Shown here one piece after another: positions 6,973-15,930 of a DNA stretch of 64,000 bases. Origin of the DNA: Candidatus Coprovivens excrementavium. Its GTDB lineage: Bacteria > Bacillota_I > Bacilli_A > RF39 > UBA660. The DNA is taken from NCBI GenBank assembly GCA_944363975.1, contig CALVVU010000001.1, forward strand, positions 479,317-543,316, read 5' to 3'. A program made the translations under genes and the position numbers. The notes under the pieces were generated by a model that did not search any database, had not been told where the DNA came from, and saw only the letters and a program-made list of their open reading frames with translations. Position 1 is the stretch's first letter. Every line of letters starts with the position of its first letter.

Positions 6973-8784
6973 ATGGATAAAATAATTAATATAGCTGTTG
7001 TGGCACACGTAGATGCTGGTAAAAGTACTTTAGTTGATGCTTTACTTGAGCAAAACGGTGTTTTTAGAGCTAATGAAGAAGTTGTAGATTGTGTAATGGA
7101 TAGTAATGATATTGAAAGAGAAAGAGGAATAACTATATATTCTAAGAATTGTGCTATTCGATATAAGGATTATAAAATAAATATTGTTGATACACCTGGT
7201 CATGCTGATTTTTCATCTGAAGTAGAACGTATTATGAAAACTGTTGATACAGTTATTCTATTAGTAGATGCATCTGAAGGGCCAATGCCTCAAACACGTT
7301 TTGTTTTAAAGAAAGCATTAGAACAAAATTTAAAACCAATATTATTTATTAATAAAATTGATAAGAAAGATGCACGTCCTGAAGAAGTTGTAGATATGAC
7401 TTTTGATTTATTTATGGAACTTAATGCAACTGATGAACAATTAGATTTTCCAATTGTTTATGGTATAGCAAGAGAAGGAATTGCTAAGTTATCTTTGGAT
7501 GAAGAGAGTAATTCTATAGAGCCATTACTTAAGACTGTTTTAAAACAATGTTCACCTTATGAAGGAAATGAAAATGATCCTTTACAAATGCAAGTTAGTT
7601 CTTTGGATTATGATTCATTTATTGGACGTTTAGGAATTGGTAGAATTACTAGAGGTAAAATTAAAAATGGACAGACTGTTGCTTTAGTTAATAATGATGG
7701 TAAGGTTTCTTCTTTTAGAATATCTAAATTATTTGTAGAAGAAGGAATTAAACGTGTAGAAAAGGATGTAGCATATTATGGAGATATTGTTACTTTTGCT
7801 GGATGTCCTGAAATATCGATAGGTGATACAGTTTGTGATAAAGATCATATTGATGCTATGGATCCAATTATTATTGAAAAACCAACTTTGAGTATGGATT
7901 TCTTAGTTAACTCAAGTCCTTTTGCTGGACGTGATAAAGCTAGTAAGTTTTTGACTAGTAGACATATTAAAGAAAGATTAGAAAAAGAACTAGAAACTAA
8001 TGTTGGTCTTGAAGTAGAGGAACTTCCTGATTCAGATGGTTATAAAGTTTCTGGTCGTGGCGAATTGCATTTATCTATTTTATTAGAGAATATGAGAAGA
8101 GAAGGTTATGAGTTGAGTGTTTCCAAACCTCAAGTATTGTTTAAGGAAATAGATGGTAAGAAGTATGAACCATTTGAAAAAGTTATTGTAAATTGTCCTT
8201 CTGATTATTCTGGAACAATAATTAATGATTTACAAGAGAGAAAAGCAGTTTTAGAAGTTGTTAATAATGATGCCAATGATTATGTTCATTTAGAATTCAG
8301 TGCTCCTACTCGTGGATTAATCGGTTATAGAAGTGCTTTTATTACTAATACTAAAGGTGAAGGAGTTATGGTTCGTAGTTTTGAAGATTATAAACCATAT
8401 GTTGGTGAAATTACAGGAAGAAAAAATGGTGTTTTAGTTTCAATGGAAAATGGTAAAACATTAGGATTCTCTTTGTTTAATTTACAAGATAGAGGAACTT
8501 TAATTGTTGGTCCAGCAGAAGAGGTTTATGTTGGAATGATAGTTGGAATTCATAATCGTGACAACGATTTAAATGTTAATCCATGTAAGAATAAGCAATT
8601 AACGAATACAAGAGCTTCTGGTTCAGATGAAGCTATTGCTCTTATTAAACCAAAAACATTTAGTTTGGAAGAAGCTTTGGAATTTATTCAAGATGATGAA
8701 TTGGTGGAAGTAACACCTAGTGCTATAAGATTGAGAAAGAAAATACTAGATCCAAATGAAAGATTTAGATTAAATAGAAAGTAG
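6973..8784 (+). CDS. typA: Ribosome-associated GTPase TypA/BipA
   Basis: A translational GTPase that binds the 70S ribosome and helps 50S assembly and stress adaptation. It has 603 residues, the usual size. G1 AHVDAGKST is at 11-19, then RERGITI, DTPGHADF and NKID for nucleotide binding. The EF-G-like domains and the BipA C-terminal domain follow (GLIGYRSAF, then TNTRASGSDEA). It is monocistronic between terminators. Confidence 0.97.
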   Translation: MDKIINIAVVAHVDAGKSTLVDALLEQNGVFRANEEVVDCVMDSNDIERERGITIYSKNCAIRYKDYKINIVDTPGHADFSSEVERIMKTVDTVILLVDASEGPMPQTRFVLKKALEQNLKPILFINKIDKKDARPEEVVDMTFDLFMELNATDEQLDFPIVYGIAREGIAKLSLDEESNSIEPLLKTVLKQCSPYEGNENDPLQMQVSSLDYDSFIGRLGIGRITRGKIKNGQTVALVNNDGKVSSFRISKLFVEEGIKRVEKDVAYYGDIVTFAGCPEISIGDTVCDKDHIDAMDPIIIEKPTLSMDFLVNSSPFAGRDKASKFLTSRHIKERLEKELETNVGLEVEELPDSDGYKVSGRGELHLSILLENMRREGYELSVSKPQVLFKEIDGKKYEPFEKVIVNCPSDYSGTIINDLQERKAVLEVVNNDANDYVHLEFSAPTRGLIGYRSAFITNTKGEGVMVRSFEDYKPYVGEITGRKNGVLVSMENGKTLGFSLFNLQDRGTLIVGPAEEVYVGMIVGIHNRDNDLNVNPCKNKQLTNTRASGSDEAIALIKPKTFSLEEALEFIQDDELVEVTPSAIRLRKKILDPNERFRLNRK

Positions 8785-8804
8785 AATATATTTCTACTTT
8801 TTTT
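8778..8804 (+). terminator. Terminator after typA
   Basis: AAAGTAGAA (8778-8786) pairs with TTCTACTTT (8792-8800), then T run. Confidence 0.85.
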
Positions 8805-8805
8805 C

Positions 8806-8834
8806 TTGCGGTTTTATATTCTTACTACTATAAT
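8806..8834 (+). promoter_or_regulatory. Promoter of the three-paralogue unit
   Basis: TTGCGG, 17-base spacer, TATAAT, 21 bases before ATG. Confidence 0.6.
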
Positions 8835-8855
8835 AGTAAAAAAGTTGGTGGATTT

Positions 8856-9800
8856 ATGGTTGATATTAGTCGTATTGATATAAAAGAAGATTACTTGCAA
8901 AAAAAATTAAATTCTCTTTGTCATTTATTTGGTTGGAATTTAAATGATGGGGTTAGAGTTTTATTTAATGGCAAGGAATCTTTTTTATTTTATTGTAATA
9001 ATATTTTTGTGAGATATTTTATTTCTGCAGATATGGAATTTATGTATAATATTATTCAAGTAGATGATGAAGGTAAAGTAATTACTTTTACTTTGAAAAT
9101 AGATGATGATGATTATCAAGTTGTTATTGATGAGAATGGTGTTAAATTGATAGATGAGAATAAAAATCAACGATTTTTACGACTAGTTAAAGATAATTAT
9201 TCTTCAGATGATATATCTAATAATGGAGTTCTTGGTTTTGGGCAATATAATATAAAAAACAATATTTTATTAGAAATGAGATATGAACAGATGGTTCATG
9301 GTTCTTTAGATAATAAAATTATTTATGCCGATTATATAAAAGAACCTTATTCTTATTCGTTTGAATATGGTTTGAGAATGAATAAGTTGTTATCTTTTAT
9401 ACGAAGGAAAAAAACTTTTTATCGTTTAGATTTTGATTTTAGAGATAATAGATGGCAGTATGAGTTAGAAAATTTAAAAGAATTAGGAATTAATGCTTAT
9501 AGAAGAAATGGTACTAGTACTTTACATTTTTCGCGCTATTATCGAGAATTATTTCATATAGGTGACTATATTACAATAACGGGATTTCCTTTTTTTAGAG
9601 GATATACAGAAGATGAAATTAGGAATTTAGTTTATGATAATGATTTTTTAGGTAATATACCTGATTATTTGATATCAATTTTTAACAAGAGAATATCTAT
9701 GATTAGGGAATATCAAGATATAGTAGATGCTTATAATAATTTTATGTTAAATGATAAAAGTTTAAGTAAGAAGATAGGTGATGAATATGATAAAAGTTAA
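8856..9800 (+). CDS. Unknown protein, first of three tandem paralogues
   Basis: A 314-residue soluble protein without recognised domain, rich in Tyr, Phe and Asp. It shares landmarks with the next two genes: a central G.GQYNI....LEMRYEQM motif (about 127-145), a KELGIN.. segment and a C-terminal IPDYLISIFN followed by EYQ. There is no signal peptide or TM helix. The stop overlaps the start region of the next gene. Function cannot be assigned. Confidence 0.75.
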   Translation: MVDISRIDIKEDYLQKKLNSLCHLFGWNLNDGVRVLFNGKESFLFYCNNIFVRYFISADMEFMYNIIQVDDEGKVITFTLKIDDDDYQVVIDENGVKLIDENKNQRFLRLVKDNYSSDDISNNGVLGFGQYNIKNNILLEMRYEQMVHGSLDNKIIYADYIKEPYSYSFEYGLRMNKLLSFIRRKKTFYRLDFDFRDNRWQYELENLKELGINAYRRNGTSTLHFSRYYRELFHIGDYITITGFPFFRGYTEDEIRNLVYDNDFLGNIPDYLISIFNKRISMIREYQDIVDAYNNFMLNDKSLSKKIGDEYDKS

Positions 9801-10746
9801 AGAGATGAGTGAATTAGAGATACATAAGTATGGAGTGATATTTCAATGTGTTTTTGATTTATTTAATGATTTTGAAGGAGTATATTTTAAAATTGAAGTA
9901 AATGGTCAAGAAAAGATATTACAAAGAAAAGATAATCTGTGTGTTTTATATACTTTGGAAGATGAGAAGACTGTAAGTTATGAGATGTTTTGTTTAGATG
10001 AAGAATATAATGTTTCTCAAGCGGGATTTGATGATTATGAACTGACGATGTACGGTGATTTATTTACAGTACAAGAGCGAAATAGTTCAATTGTTCAATC
10101 ATTAAATTTATATAAAAGAACAGATGGTGTTGATAATGATGGCTATGATGGGGTAATAATTTTTGTGCAGTACGATATCAAAAAGAAAACGCGAATCACT
10201 TTAACTTATCAGCAGATTTTTGATAAGGAAAATAGTATTTATTATTATGCTAAAGAGAGAATGCCGTTACAAGTTGTCATTGAATATGGAGTTTTTGTTA
10301 ATGATGGAGATGTTTATGGAGTACTAAAAAAAGATAGATATATAAGAGCTGATATTAGTAGTGATGATTATTATTATGATTTTATAACAATTAAGGAATA
10401 TGGATTAATTAACTTTTTAAAACATGGTTCTTATGAATTGCAAAAACAAAATGAAATAGTTAGATATATTAAATTTAGAAGAACAAACGAAAATAATCAA
10501 GCAATTTTTTCGATACCTATTTATCAATATTCTTGGGATGAAATGGCTGATAAAATAAGAAAGAAAGGTTTTGCAACTAAAATACCTGATTATTTATATG
10601 AAACTTATAATGGAAGAAATCAAGTGTTAAATGAATATAAAGAGGTGGCTGAGTTTCTTAAAGAATATGAGAAGACACCTCCTGATGAAATAATTAAGTT
10701 AAATTTGAGATTTGAAGGGACGAGTGACGGTGATTCAGATAGTTGA
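9787..10746 (+). CDS. Unknown protein, second of three tandem paralogues
   Basis: 319 residues. I set the start at 9787 because an AGGTG site lies six bases upstream and because MIKVKEMSELEI then aligns with MIQIVECSDEVI of the third paralogue. Upstream in-frame GTG 9778 and ATG 9781 are too close to that site. Shared blocks are a QYD..K.. strand followed by LTYQQIF....IYYYAKE, EYGL.NFLKHGSY.L, VRYIK and IPDYLYETYNG. It is soluble, of unknown function, and overlaps both neighbours. Confidence 0.75.
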   Translation: MIKVKEMSELEIHKYGVIFQCVFDLFNDFEGVYFKIEVNGQEKILQRKDNLCVLYTLEDEKTVSYEMFCLDEEYNVSQAGFDDYELTMYGDLFTVQERNSSIVQSLNLYKRTDGVDNDGYDGVIIFVQYDIKKKTRITLTYQQIFDKENSIYYYAKERMPLQVVIEYGVFVNDGDVYGVLKKDRYIRADISSDDYYYDFITIKEYGLINFLKHGSYELQKQNEIVRYIKFRRTNENNQAIFSIPIYQYSWDEMADKIRKKGFATKIPDYLYETYNGRNQVLNEYKEVAEFLKEYEKTPPDEIIKLNLRFEGTSDGDSDS

Positions 10747-11668
10747 GTGTAGTGATGAAGTTATAGCTAAAATACCTAATATAATGGGGTTGCTTTTTGA
10801 GATTTATGGAAAAAGTGAAATGAAGTTATTTGCAATTCAGAATGATGATAAATTAGGTTTTTTAGCAAAAGTAGATAATAATTGTACTTATTTAGATAGT
10901 AATCATAATCCTATTTATTTTTCTTTAGGAGTTAATGAAGAGATAGAATGTATATATTTGAAACCATATCGAGTATGTTTTGGTGATGAAGTTTTTTTGA
11001 TAGATGATAATAATCGTCAGCATTTTTTGAGTTTCAATAAATTGGCTATTCCTGATGAAGAGGGATATACAGGTAGTATTTCGTATAAACAATATGATGA
11101 AGATAAAGATGTAATGTGCGAGTTAACTTTTCAACAGATGTATAGAGATGGAGATTATAATCCTATTTATTATTTTCATACAAAAGAAGTTGATGCTGTT
11201 TACATTGATGAACAATATGAAAATTCTAAAAGATATCATGTAGGAGTTTTACCTAAAAGAGCTAAATATTATAAGAAGGTTGCTTTTGTAAATGATGAAG
11301 TTGGTTATACTTTAACAGCAATGAATGAATATGGTTTATTAAATGTTTTAAAAAATGGATCTTATAATTTATTGCGAGAAGATAGAACTGTTAGATATGT
11401 TAAATCCTTGTTTATAGATTTCAAAGGTAATTATAGAGATGCATGGCCATTTGCTAATTTACTTAAAGCAGAAGAAATAGAATCATTAATTAAAAAATAT
11501 AAATTTAATACTAGAATTCCAGATTTTATTATAAGTTTGTATAATGGTGAAAATAAGGATGTTTTATTAATTCAGGAAATCGTTGAGAAGGTTCGTTTAT
11601 TAGAGAAAGAGTTATTACAGCCAGAAAATAGTAGAATGTGTTTAACTTTAAAATTTGAAGAAGGATAA
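10730..11668 (+). CDS. Unknown protein, third of three tandem paralogues
   Basis: 312 residues from GTG 10730, with GAAGGGA nine bases upstream. This start lines up with the second paralogue. Conserved blocks are YKQYDEDKDVMCELTFQQM, NPIYYFHTKE, NEYGLLNVLKNGSYNL, VRYVKS and IPDFIISLYNGEN. The first and second genes share these in weaker form, so the trio arose by tandem duplication with strong divergence. The 17-base overlap with the second gene implies co-translation, probably of proteins that work together. Function unknown. Confidence 0.75.
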   Translation: MIQIVECSDEVIAKIPNIMGLLFEIYGKSEMKLFAIQNDDKLGFLAKVDNNCTYLDSNHNPIYFSLGVNEEIECIYLKPYRVCFGDEVFLIDDNNRQHFLSFNKLAIPDEEGYTGSISYKQYDEDKDVMCELTFQQMYRDGDYNPIYYFHTKEVDAVYIDEQYENSKRYHVGVLPKRAKYYKKVAFVNDEVGYTLTAMNEYGLLNVLKNGSYNLLREDRTVRYVKSLFIDFKGNYRDAWPFANLLKAEEIESLIKKYKFNTRIPDFIISLYNGENKDVLLIQEIVEKVRLLEKELLQPENSRMCLTLKFEEG

Positions 11669-11674
11669 AATTAT

Positions 11675-11703
11675 TTGACAAATAAAAAAAACTATAGTAT
11701 TAT
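11675..11703 (+). promoter_or_regulatory. Promoter of the T-box/lysS transcript
   Basis: Perfect TTGACA, 17-base spacer, TATTAT (5 of 6). It starts seven bases after the preceding stop codon. Confidence 0.85.
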
Positions 11704-11919
11704 TAGCGCATAAATCGATGAAAAGGACGAGTAGTATTAGAAACTGTTTAAAGAGAGCTAGAATGGTGAGAACTAGTAATAAGCCTAATATGAATAAAAA
11801 CCTTTGAGTGGCTTTGCCCCGGATAATTCCGTTATAAATTATGAGAGATAATCAAGTTATAGATTAAAGAAGGGTGGTACCGCGAAAGTTTTTCGCCCCT
11901 TTGATCTATAACTTTTTTT
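11704..11919 (+). ncRNA. T-box riboswitch leader, probably tRNA(Lys)-responsive
   Basis: The leader carries the canonical T-box AGGGTGGTACCGCG (11871-11884). The terminator pairs GTTATAGAT (11856-11864) with ATCTATAAC (11904-11912) before a run of seven T. The 5' part shows Stem I landmarks: GATGAAAAGGACGAGTA (11718 onward), AGAGAGC and GGTGAGAA, then GAATAAAAACC. Aligning the specifier context with known leaders puts AAA (Lys) at 11796-11798, matching the lysS gene downstream. Uncharged tRNA(Lys) should favour the antiterminator and allow lysS transcription. Confidence 0.92.
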
Positions 11920-11943
11920 ATTAATTAAAAGGAGATGTTAAAA

Positions 11944-13869
11944 ATGCGTGAGTTTACAGAACAAGAACTAGTAAGAAGAGAAAAGGCTGAAAAAATCAGA
12001 GAAATGGGAATGGATCCTTTTGGGCATCGTTTTGATAGAACAGCATTCGCTAAAGATATTAAAGATAAATATCGCGATGTAGATCATGATGCTTTTGAAA
12101 ACATGAATGATGAAGCTATTGTTGCGGGAAGAATTATGTTTATAAGAAAAATGGGTAAAGCATCATTTTTTACTATTAAAGATAAAACTGATTCTATTCA
12201 AATATATATTTCAATTAATGATGTTGGAGAAGAAGTTTATTCATTATTTAAAACAGCTGATATTGGAGATATTGTTGGTGTACGTGGAAAAATAATGAAA
12301 ACTAAAACAGGAGAAATAACTATAAAATGTTTAGAATATACACATTTAGTTAAAGCTTTGAGACCATTGCCTGAAAAATTCCATGGTTTAACAGATATTG
12401 AGGAAAGATATAGAAGACGTTATGTTGATTTAATAATGAATGATGAATCGAAGAGAGTTGCTTTCTTACGTCCTAAAATTATCAGATGTATTCAAAATTA
12501 TATGGATGGAAAAGGATTTACAGAAGTTGAAACACCTATTTTATCGAATTTGTTAACTGGTGCAAGTGCTCGTCCTTTTATTACTCATCATAATACACAA
12601 AATTTGGATATGTATTTAAGAATTGCTTTAGAATTACCTTTAAAGAGATTGTTAGTAGGTGGTATGGAAGCAGTATACGAAATAGGTCGTGTATTTAGAA
12701 ACGAAGGAATGGATCCAAAACATAACCCTGAATTTACGTTAATGGAAGCTTATTTGGCTTATAGTGATTTAGAAGGTATGATGGATTTAACAGAAGGTAT
12801 GTATCAAACGATTGCTAAAGAAGTAATTGGCAAGATGAATTATAATTTTGGCGGTTATGAAATCAGTTTAGAAGGACCTTGGAAAAGAATTAGCATGACT
12901 GATGCAATAAAAGAAATAACTGGTATAGACTTTAAAGCTAAGGATATGACTTTAGAAAAGGCTTTAGAATTAGCCGAAGAGCATCATATTGAGGTTCAAG
13001 AACATGAGAAATCTTATGGTCATATAGTTAATTTATTTTTTGAAAAATATGTTGAGGAAACTTTGATTCAACCTACATTCTTATATGGTCATCCTATTGA
13101 GATAAGTCCATTAACTAAGAAAAATCCAGAAGATCCTAGATTTGTAGATCGTTTTGAATTATTTATTGCTGGTAAGGAGTTTGCAAATGCCTATACAGAG
13201 TTAAATGATCCAGTTGATCAGTTAGAAAGATTTGAAGCGCAATTAGCCGAAAGAGATTTGGGTAATGATGAAGCTAATGATATAGATATGGATTTTGTGG
13301 AGGCGTTGGAATATGGAATGCCTCCTGCAGGTGGAATTGGATATGGTATTGATAGATTATGTATGTTATTTTTAGAACAAGAATCTATTAGAGATGTTTT
13401 ATTGTTCCCAACAATGAAAACTATTAATGATGGTAATAAAAAAGATGAAGAAAGTGGAGCTAAGACTGATACGAAAAGTGAAAATGTGAAAATTGATTTA
13501 TCTAAATTAAAAGTTGAACCTTTATTTGAAGATTATGTTGATTTTGAGACTTTTAGTAAATCTGATTTTAGAGTTGTTAAAGTAGAAGCTTGTGAAGAGG
13601 TTCCTAAATCAAAAAAACTTTTGAAATTTATCTTAAATGATGGTACAGAACGTCGTCGTACAATTTTAAGTGGTATTCATGGATATTATGAACCAGAAGA
13701 GTTAGTAGGTAAAACTTGTGTTGCTATTACAAATTTACCACCTAGAAAGATGATGGGTATTGATTCTGAGGGAATGTTAATCAGTGCTGTATGTGAGTAT
13801 GACGGTCAAGAATCATTAAATTTGTTAATGCTTGATGATAATATTCCAGCGGGAGCAAAATTATATTAA
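11944..13869 (+). CDS. lysS: Lysyl-tRNA synthetase (class II) with fused C-terminal tRNA-binding domain
   Basis: Charges tRNA(Lys). The start at 11944 is preceded by AAGGAG at nine bases. The in-frame ATG at 11935 touches that site and is unlikely. Residues 1-485 are a normal class II LysRS: an OB anticodon domain, motif 2 around 245-272 (GRVFRNEGMDPKHNPEFT) and motif 3 GGIGYGIDRL near 463. After a charged linker, residues of about 530-641 form an EMAPII/Trbp111 OB fold (DFRVVKVEAC, PKSKKLLKF, LSGIHGYYEPEELVGK, MMGIDSEGML). This module normally sits at the C-terminus of MetRS. It probably raises general tRNA affinity. Confidence 0.95.
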   Translation: MREFTEQELVRREKAEKIREMGMDPFGHRFDRTAFAKDIKDKYRDVDHDAFENMNDEAIVAGRIMFIRKMGKASFFTIKDKTDSIQIYISINDVGEEVYSLFKTADIGDIVGVRGKIMKTKTGEITIKCLEYTHLVKALRPLPEKFHGLTDIEERYRRRYVDLIMNDESKRVAFLRPKIIRCIQNYMDGKGFTEVETPILSNLLTGASARPFITHHNTQNLDMYLRIALELPLKRLLVGGMEAVYEIGRVFRNEGMDPKHNPEFTLMEAYLAYSDLEGMMDLTEGMYQTIAKEVIGKMNYNFGGYEISLEGPWKRISMTDAIKEITGIDFKAKDMTLEKALELAEEHHIEVQEHEKSYGHIVNLFFEKYVEETLIQPTFLYGHPIEISPLTKKNPEDPRFVDRFELFIAGKEFANAYTELNDPVDQLERFEAQLAERDLGNDEANDIDMDFVEALEYGMPPAGGIGYGIDRLCMLFLEQESIRDVLLFPTMKTINDGNKKDEESGAKTDTKSENVKIDLSKLKVEPLFEDYVDFETFSKSDFRVVKVEACEEVPKSKKLLKFILNDGTERRRTILSGIHGYYEPEELVGKTCVAITNLPPRKMMGIDSEGMLISAVCEYDGQESLNLLMLDDNIPAGAKLY

Positions 13870-13877
13870 GAGATGAT

Positions 13878-13912
13878 AAAAACCTAATTAAATAAATAAT
13901 TAGGTTTTTGTT
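13878..13912 (+). terminator. Terminator after lysS
   Basis: Thirteen-base-pair stem AAAAACCTAATTA (13878-13890) with TAATTAGGTTTTT (13897-13909). Confidence 0.85.
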
Positions 13913-13958
13913 TGTGAAATAATTTTCATTATTTTTTGAGGTATTTATAGGGCAATTG

Positions 13959-13967
13959 TGATATAAT
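13959..13967 (+). promoter_or_regulatory. Extended -10 promoter of the permease gene
   Basis: TGATATAAT 20 bases before ATG, followed by AGAGGAGG. Confidence 0.65.
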
Positions 13968-13986
13968 TTTTTAGAGGAGGAAAGTT

Positions 13987-15405
13987 ATGAAAAATAAAAA
14001 TGATAAAATATTTATTTTGTTGTTTATAATGCTAATTTGTTTAGTAATGTCTTGGATTGTTGAAGCAGGTGTTTTCAATTCGGGATCATTTTCAAGTGTA
14101 GGTTATTATCGAGCTGGTATCTTTGATTTATTTGCTTTAGTATTGTCAGCTTTCTATTACAAAAGATATGAACTATTTTATTTATTTCTAATAGGTGGTT
14201 GTTATGGCGTTTTAACGCAGACTAAGATTTATCGTAAGTTAGTTGATAAAACTTCTGCTTTGATTAAGGGCAAAGAACCTGTTGTAATGGCTTTAATTAC
14301 CTTATTGATGGGAGCATACATCTCTATTAGTAATAATTTGCTAGTTTTATTGTTCTTATCTCCTTTTATCGTTTCTGTTTTCTTGAGAAATGGATATGAT
14401 AAAATTACAGCTCTTAGTGCTGGCTTTGGTGGAATATTTATTGGATATTTAGGACTTACTTTTGGTTTAGGAGAATCTCAGTATTTGTATGAATCTACAG
14501 GAGTTGATATTCTTGACTGGATGTGGGTTAAAGTTGTATTATTTATTGCAGCGTATGTTTTATTTACTTTGTTTGCAATATTGCATATGAGAAAGAATAA
14601 TGAAGTTGATGAAACTGAGGATGATATTTTCTGTCCAGCACCATTAGATGAAACAAAATTAAAGAAAAGACAAAAAGTTAAATTATGGCCAATAATCCTT
14701 GTAATGGCTATTGTGTTAGTCAATGTATTGATTGGATATATTTCATGGTTCGATAGTTTTGATATTAGTTTCTTTTCTGAGTTACATACTAATTTTACAT
14801 CAGCATTTACAATTGCAGATGTTCCGATTTTCTATTCCCTTTTAGGTAGTTATTTTACTGGTTTCGGAGAATGGGATAGTTTAATGTTTGCTATGTTCTT
14901 CTTATTAGTTGGGGTAATTGTTATTGCTTTAATTAGTAAGATGAAAGTAGATGATTTTGTTAAGTATTTTGGACGTGGAATGAGAAAGATTAGTAAAGTT
15001 GCTTTTATCTTTGGATTATCTTATGTATTAGTATTTTTAGCAACTAGTTTCCCATGGCAAAATACAATGTTAAATTTCTTATTTGGTGATGGAACATTTA
15101 ATATTTTATTATTACTTATTATTGCTATTATTGCCCAAATATTTATTGGAGATCCTAGTTATTCAGCATATACGTTTGCTCCATATTTAGCTGTAGCTTA
15201 TACTGGTAGTATAGTTGCTTCAATAATATTATGGAGATTAGGAACTGGTATTGCTTTAGTAGCTGGACCTACTAGTTTTATATTATTATCAGCATTAACA
15301 TATTTAAATGTTTCATATAAAGATTGGTTAAAATATATCTGGAAGTTTGTATTAACTTTCGTAATTGTATCTTTATTAGTAATGGCAATTGTGTTATATG
15401 TTTAA
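13987..15405 (+). CDS. Polytopic permease, possibly YfcC/C4-dicarboxylate carrier-like
   Basis: A 472-residue membrane protein with about twelve hydrophobic helices and a cytoplasmic loop at about 200-235. The N-terminal MSWIVEAGVF, followed by YRAGIFDLF, recalls the TWILPAGxF pattern of YfcC-type carriers. The duplicated helix-hairpin layout (SISNNLLVLLFLSPF, then FIGDPSYSAYTFAP) fits an ion-transporter-superfamily permease. The substrate cannot be told from sequence. It could equally be an uncharacterised permease family. It has its own promoter and terminator. Confidence 0.6.
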   Translation: MKNKNDKIFILLFIMLICLVMSWIVEAGVFNSGSFSSVGYYRAGIFDLFALVLSAFYYKRYELFYLFLIGGCYGVLTQTKIYRKLVDKTSALIKGKEPVVMALITLLMGAYISISNNLLVLLFLSPFIVSVFLRNGYDKITALSAGFGGIFIGYLGLTFGLGESQYLYESTGVDILDWMWVKVVLFIAAYVLFTLFAILHMRKNNEVDETEDDIFCPAPLDETKLKKRQKVKLWPIILVMAIVLVNVLIGYISWFDSFDISFFSELHTNFTSAFTIADVPIFYSLLGSYFTGFGEWDSLMFAMFFLLVGVIVIALISKMKVDDFVKYFGRGMRKISKVAFIFGLSYVLVFLATSFPWQNTMLNFLFGDGTFNILLLLIIAIIAQIFIGDPSYSAYTFAPYLAVAYTGSIVASIILWRLGTGIALVAGPTSFILLSALTYLNVSYKDWLKYIWKFVLTFVIVSLLVMAIVLYV

Positions 15406-15432
15406 AATCTACGATTATCGTAGATTTTTTCA
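15404..15432 (+). terminator. Terminator after the permease gene
   Basis: Eleven-base-pair stem AAAATCTACGA (15404-15414) with TCGTAGATTTT (15418-15428), then T run. Confidence 0.85.
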
Positions 15433-15475
15433 TTTTATTATATTTTATTCATATATATTATTAGGTGATATAGTA

Positions 15476-15841
15476 ATGGATATTTTATTTAAAATGGCAG
15501 AAGAAGAGATGTTAGAATTACATCATCCGTATGTTGGAACTGAACATTTATTTTTAGCTTATTTAAAAATGTTTGACAATCAGTTTATTACATATGATAA
15601 ATTTAAAAATAATATTATTAAAGTAATTGGTCAATCTTATAAAAGAAGTGAAGTAATTTTATATACACCAATTTTAAGAAAAATAAAGAATGAAAGTTCT
15701 AATATTTATGAAGCAATAATATCTATATTAACAGATGATAATTGCATAGCTTATAATTTATTATTAGTTAATGGATATGATATAGAAAAAATATATTTGG
15801 ATATTCTGAAGAATGATAAATTAAGAGAGTATGAGTGGTAA
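15476..15841 (+). CDS. Stand-alone Clp N-terminal-domain protein
   Basis: 121 residues from ATG 15476, preceded by TTAGGTGATA. A longer reading frame to 15389 crosses the terminator and is not coding. The motif LHHPYVGTEHLFLAYLK matches the Clp N-domain repeat (ClpC/ClpA N-terminus). A degenerate second repeat (about 70-115, with IAYNLLLVNGYDIEKI) follows. There is no AAA+ ATPase module, so this is a free adaptor-type or substrate-binding domain. Free Clp-N proteins can bind Clp partners, but the role here is inferred. Confidence 0.7.
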   Translation: MDILFKMAEEEMLELHHPYVGTEHLFLAYLKMFDNQFITYDKFKNNIIKVIGQSYKRSEVILYTPILRKIKNESSNIYEAIISILTDDNCIAYNLLLVNGYDIEKIYLDILKNDKLREYEW

Positions 15842-15847
15842 GTTAAT

Positions 15848-15879
15848 ATACTATTATTTATATATAGTATTTTTTTTTA
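15848..15879 (+). terminator. Terminator after the Clp-N gene
   Basis: ATACTAT (15848-15854) pairs with ATAGTAT (15864-15870), followed by eight T. Confidence 0.75.
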
Positions 15880-15887
15880 ATGATTTA

Positions 15888-15896
15888 TGCTAAAAT
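15888..15896 (+). promoter_or_regulatory. Extended -10 promoter of cysS
   Basis: TGCTAAAAT (TG, one base, 5 of 6 -10) 34 bases before ATG. Confidence 0.5.
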
Positions 15897-15930
15897 AAAA
15901 GCACTTAGATGTATATTGGAAGGTGATAAT

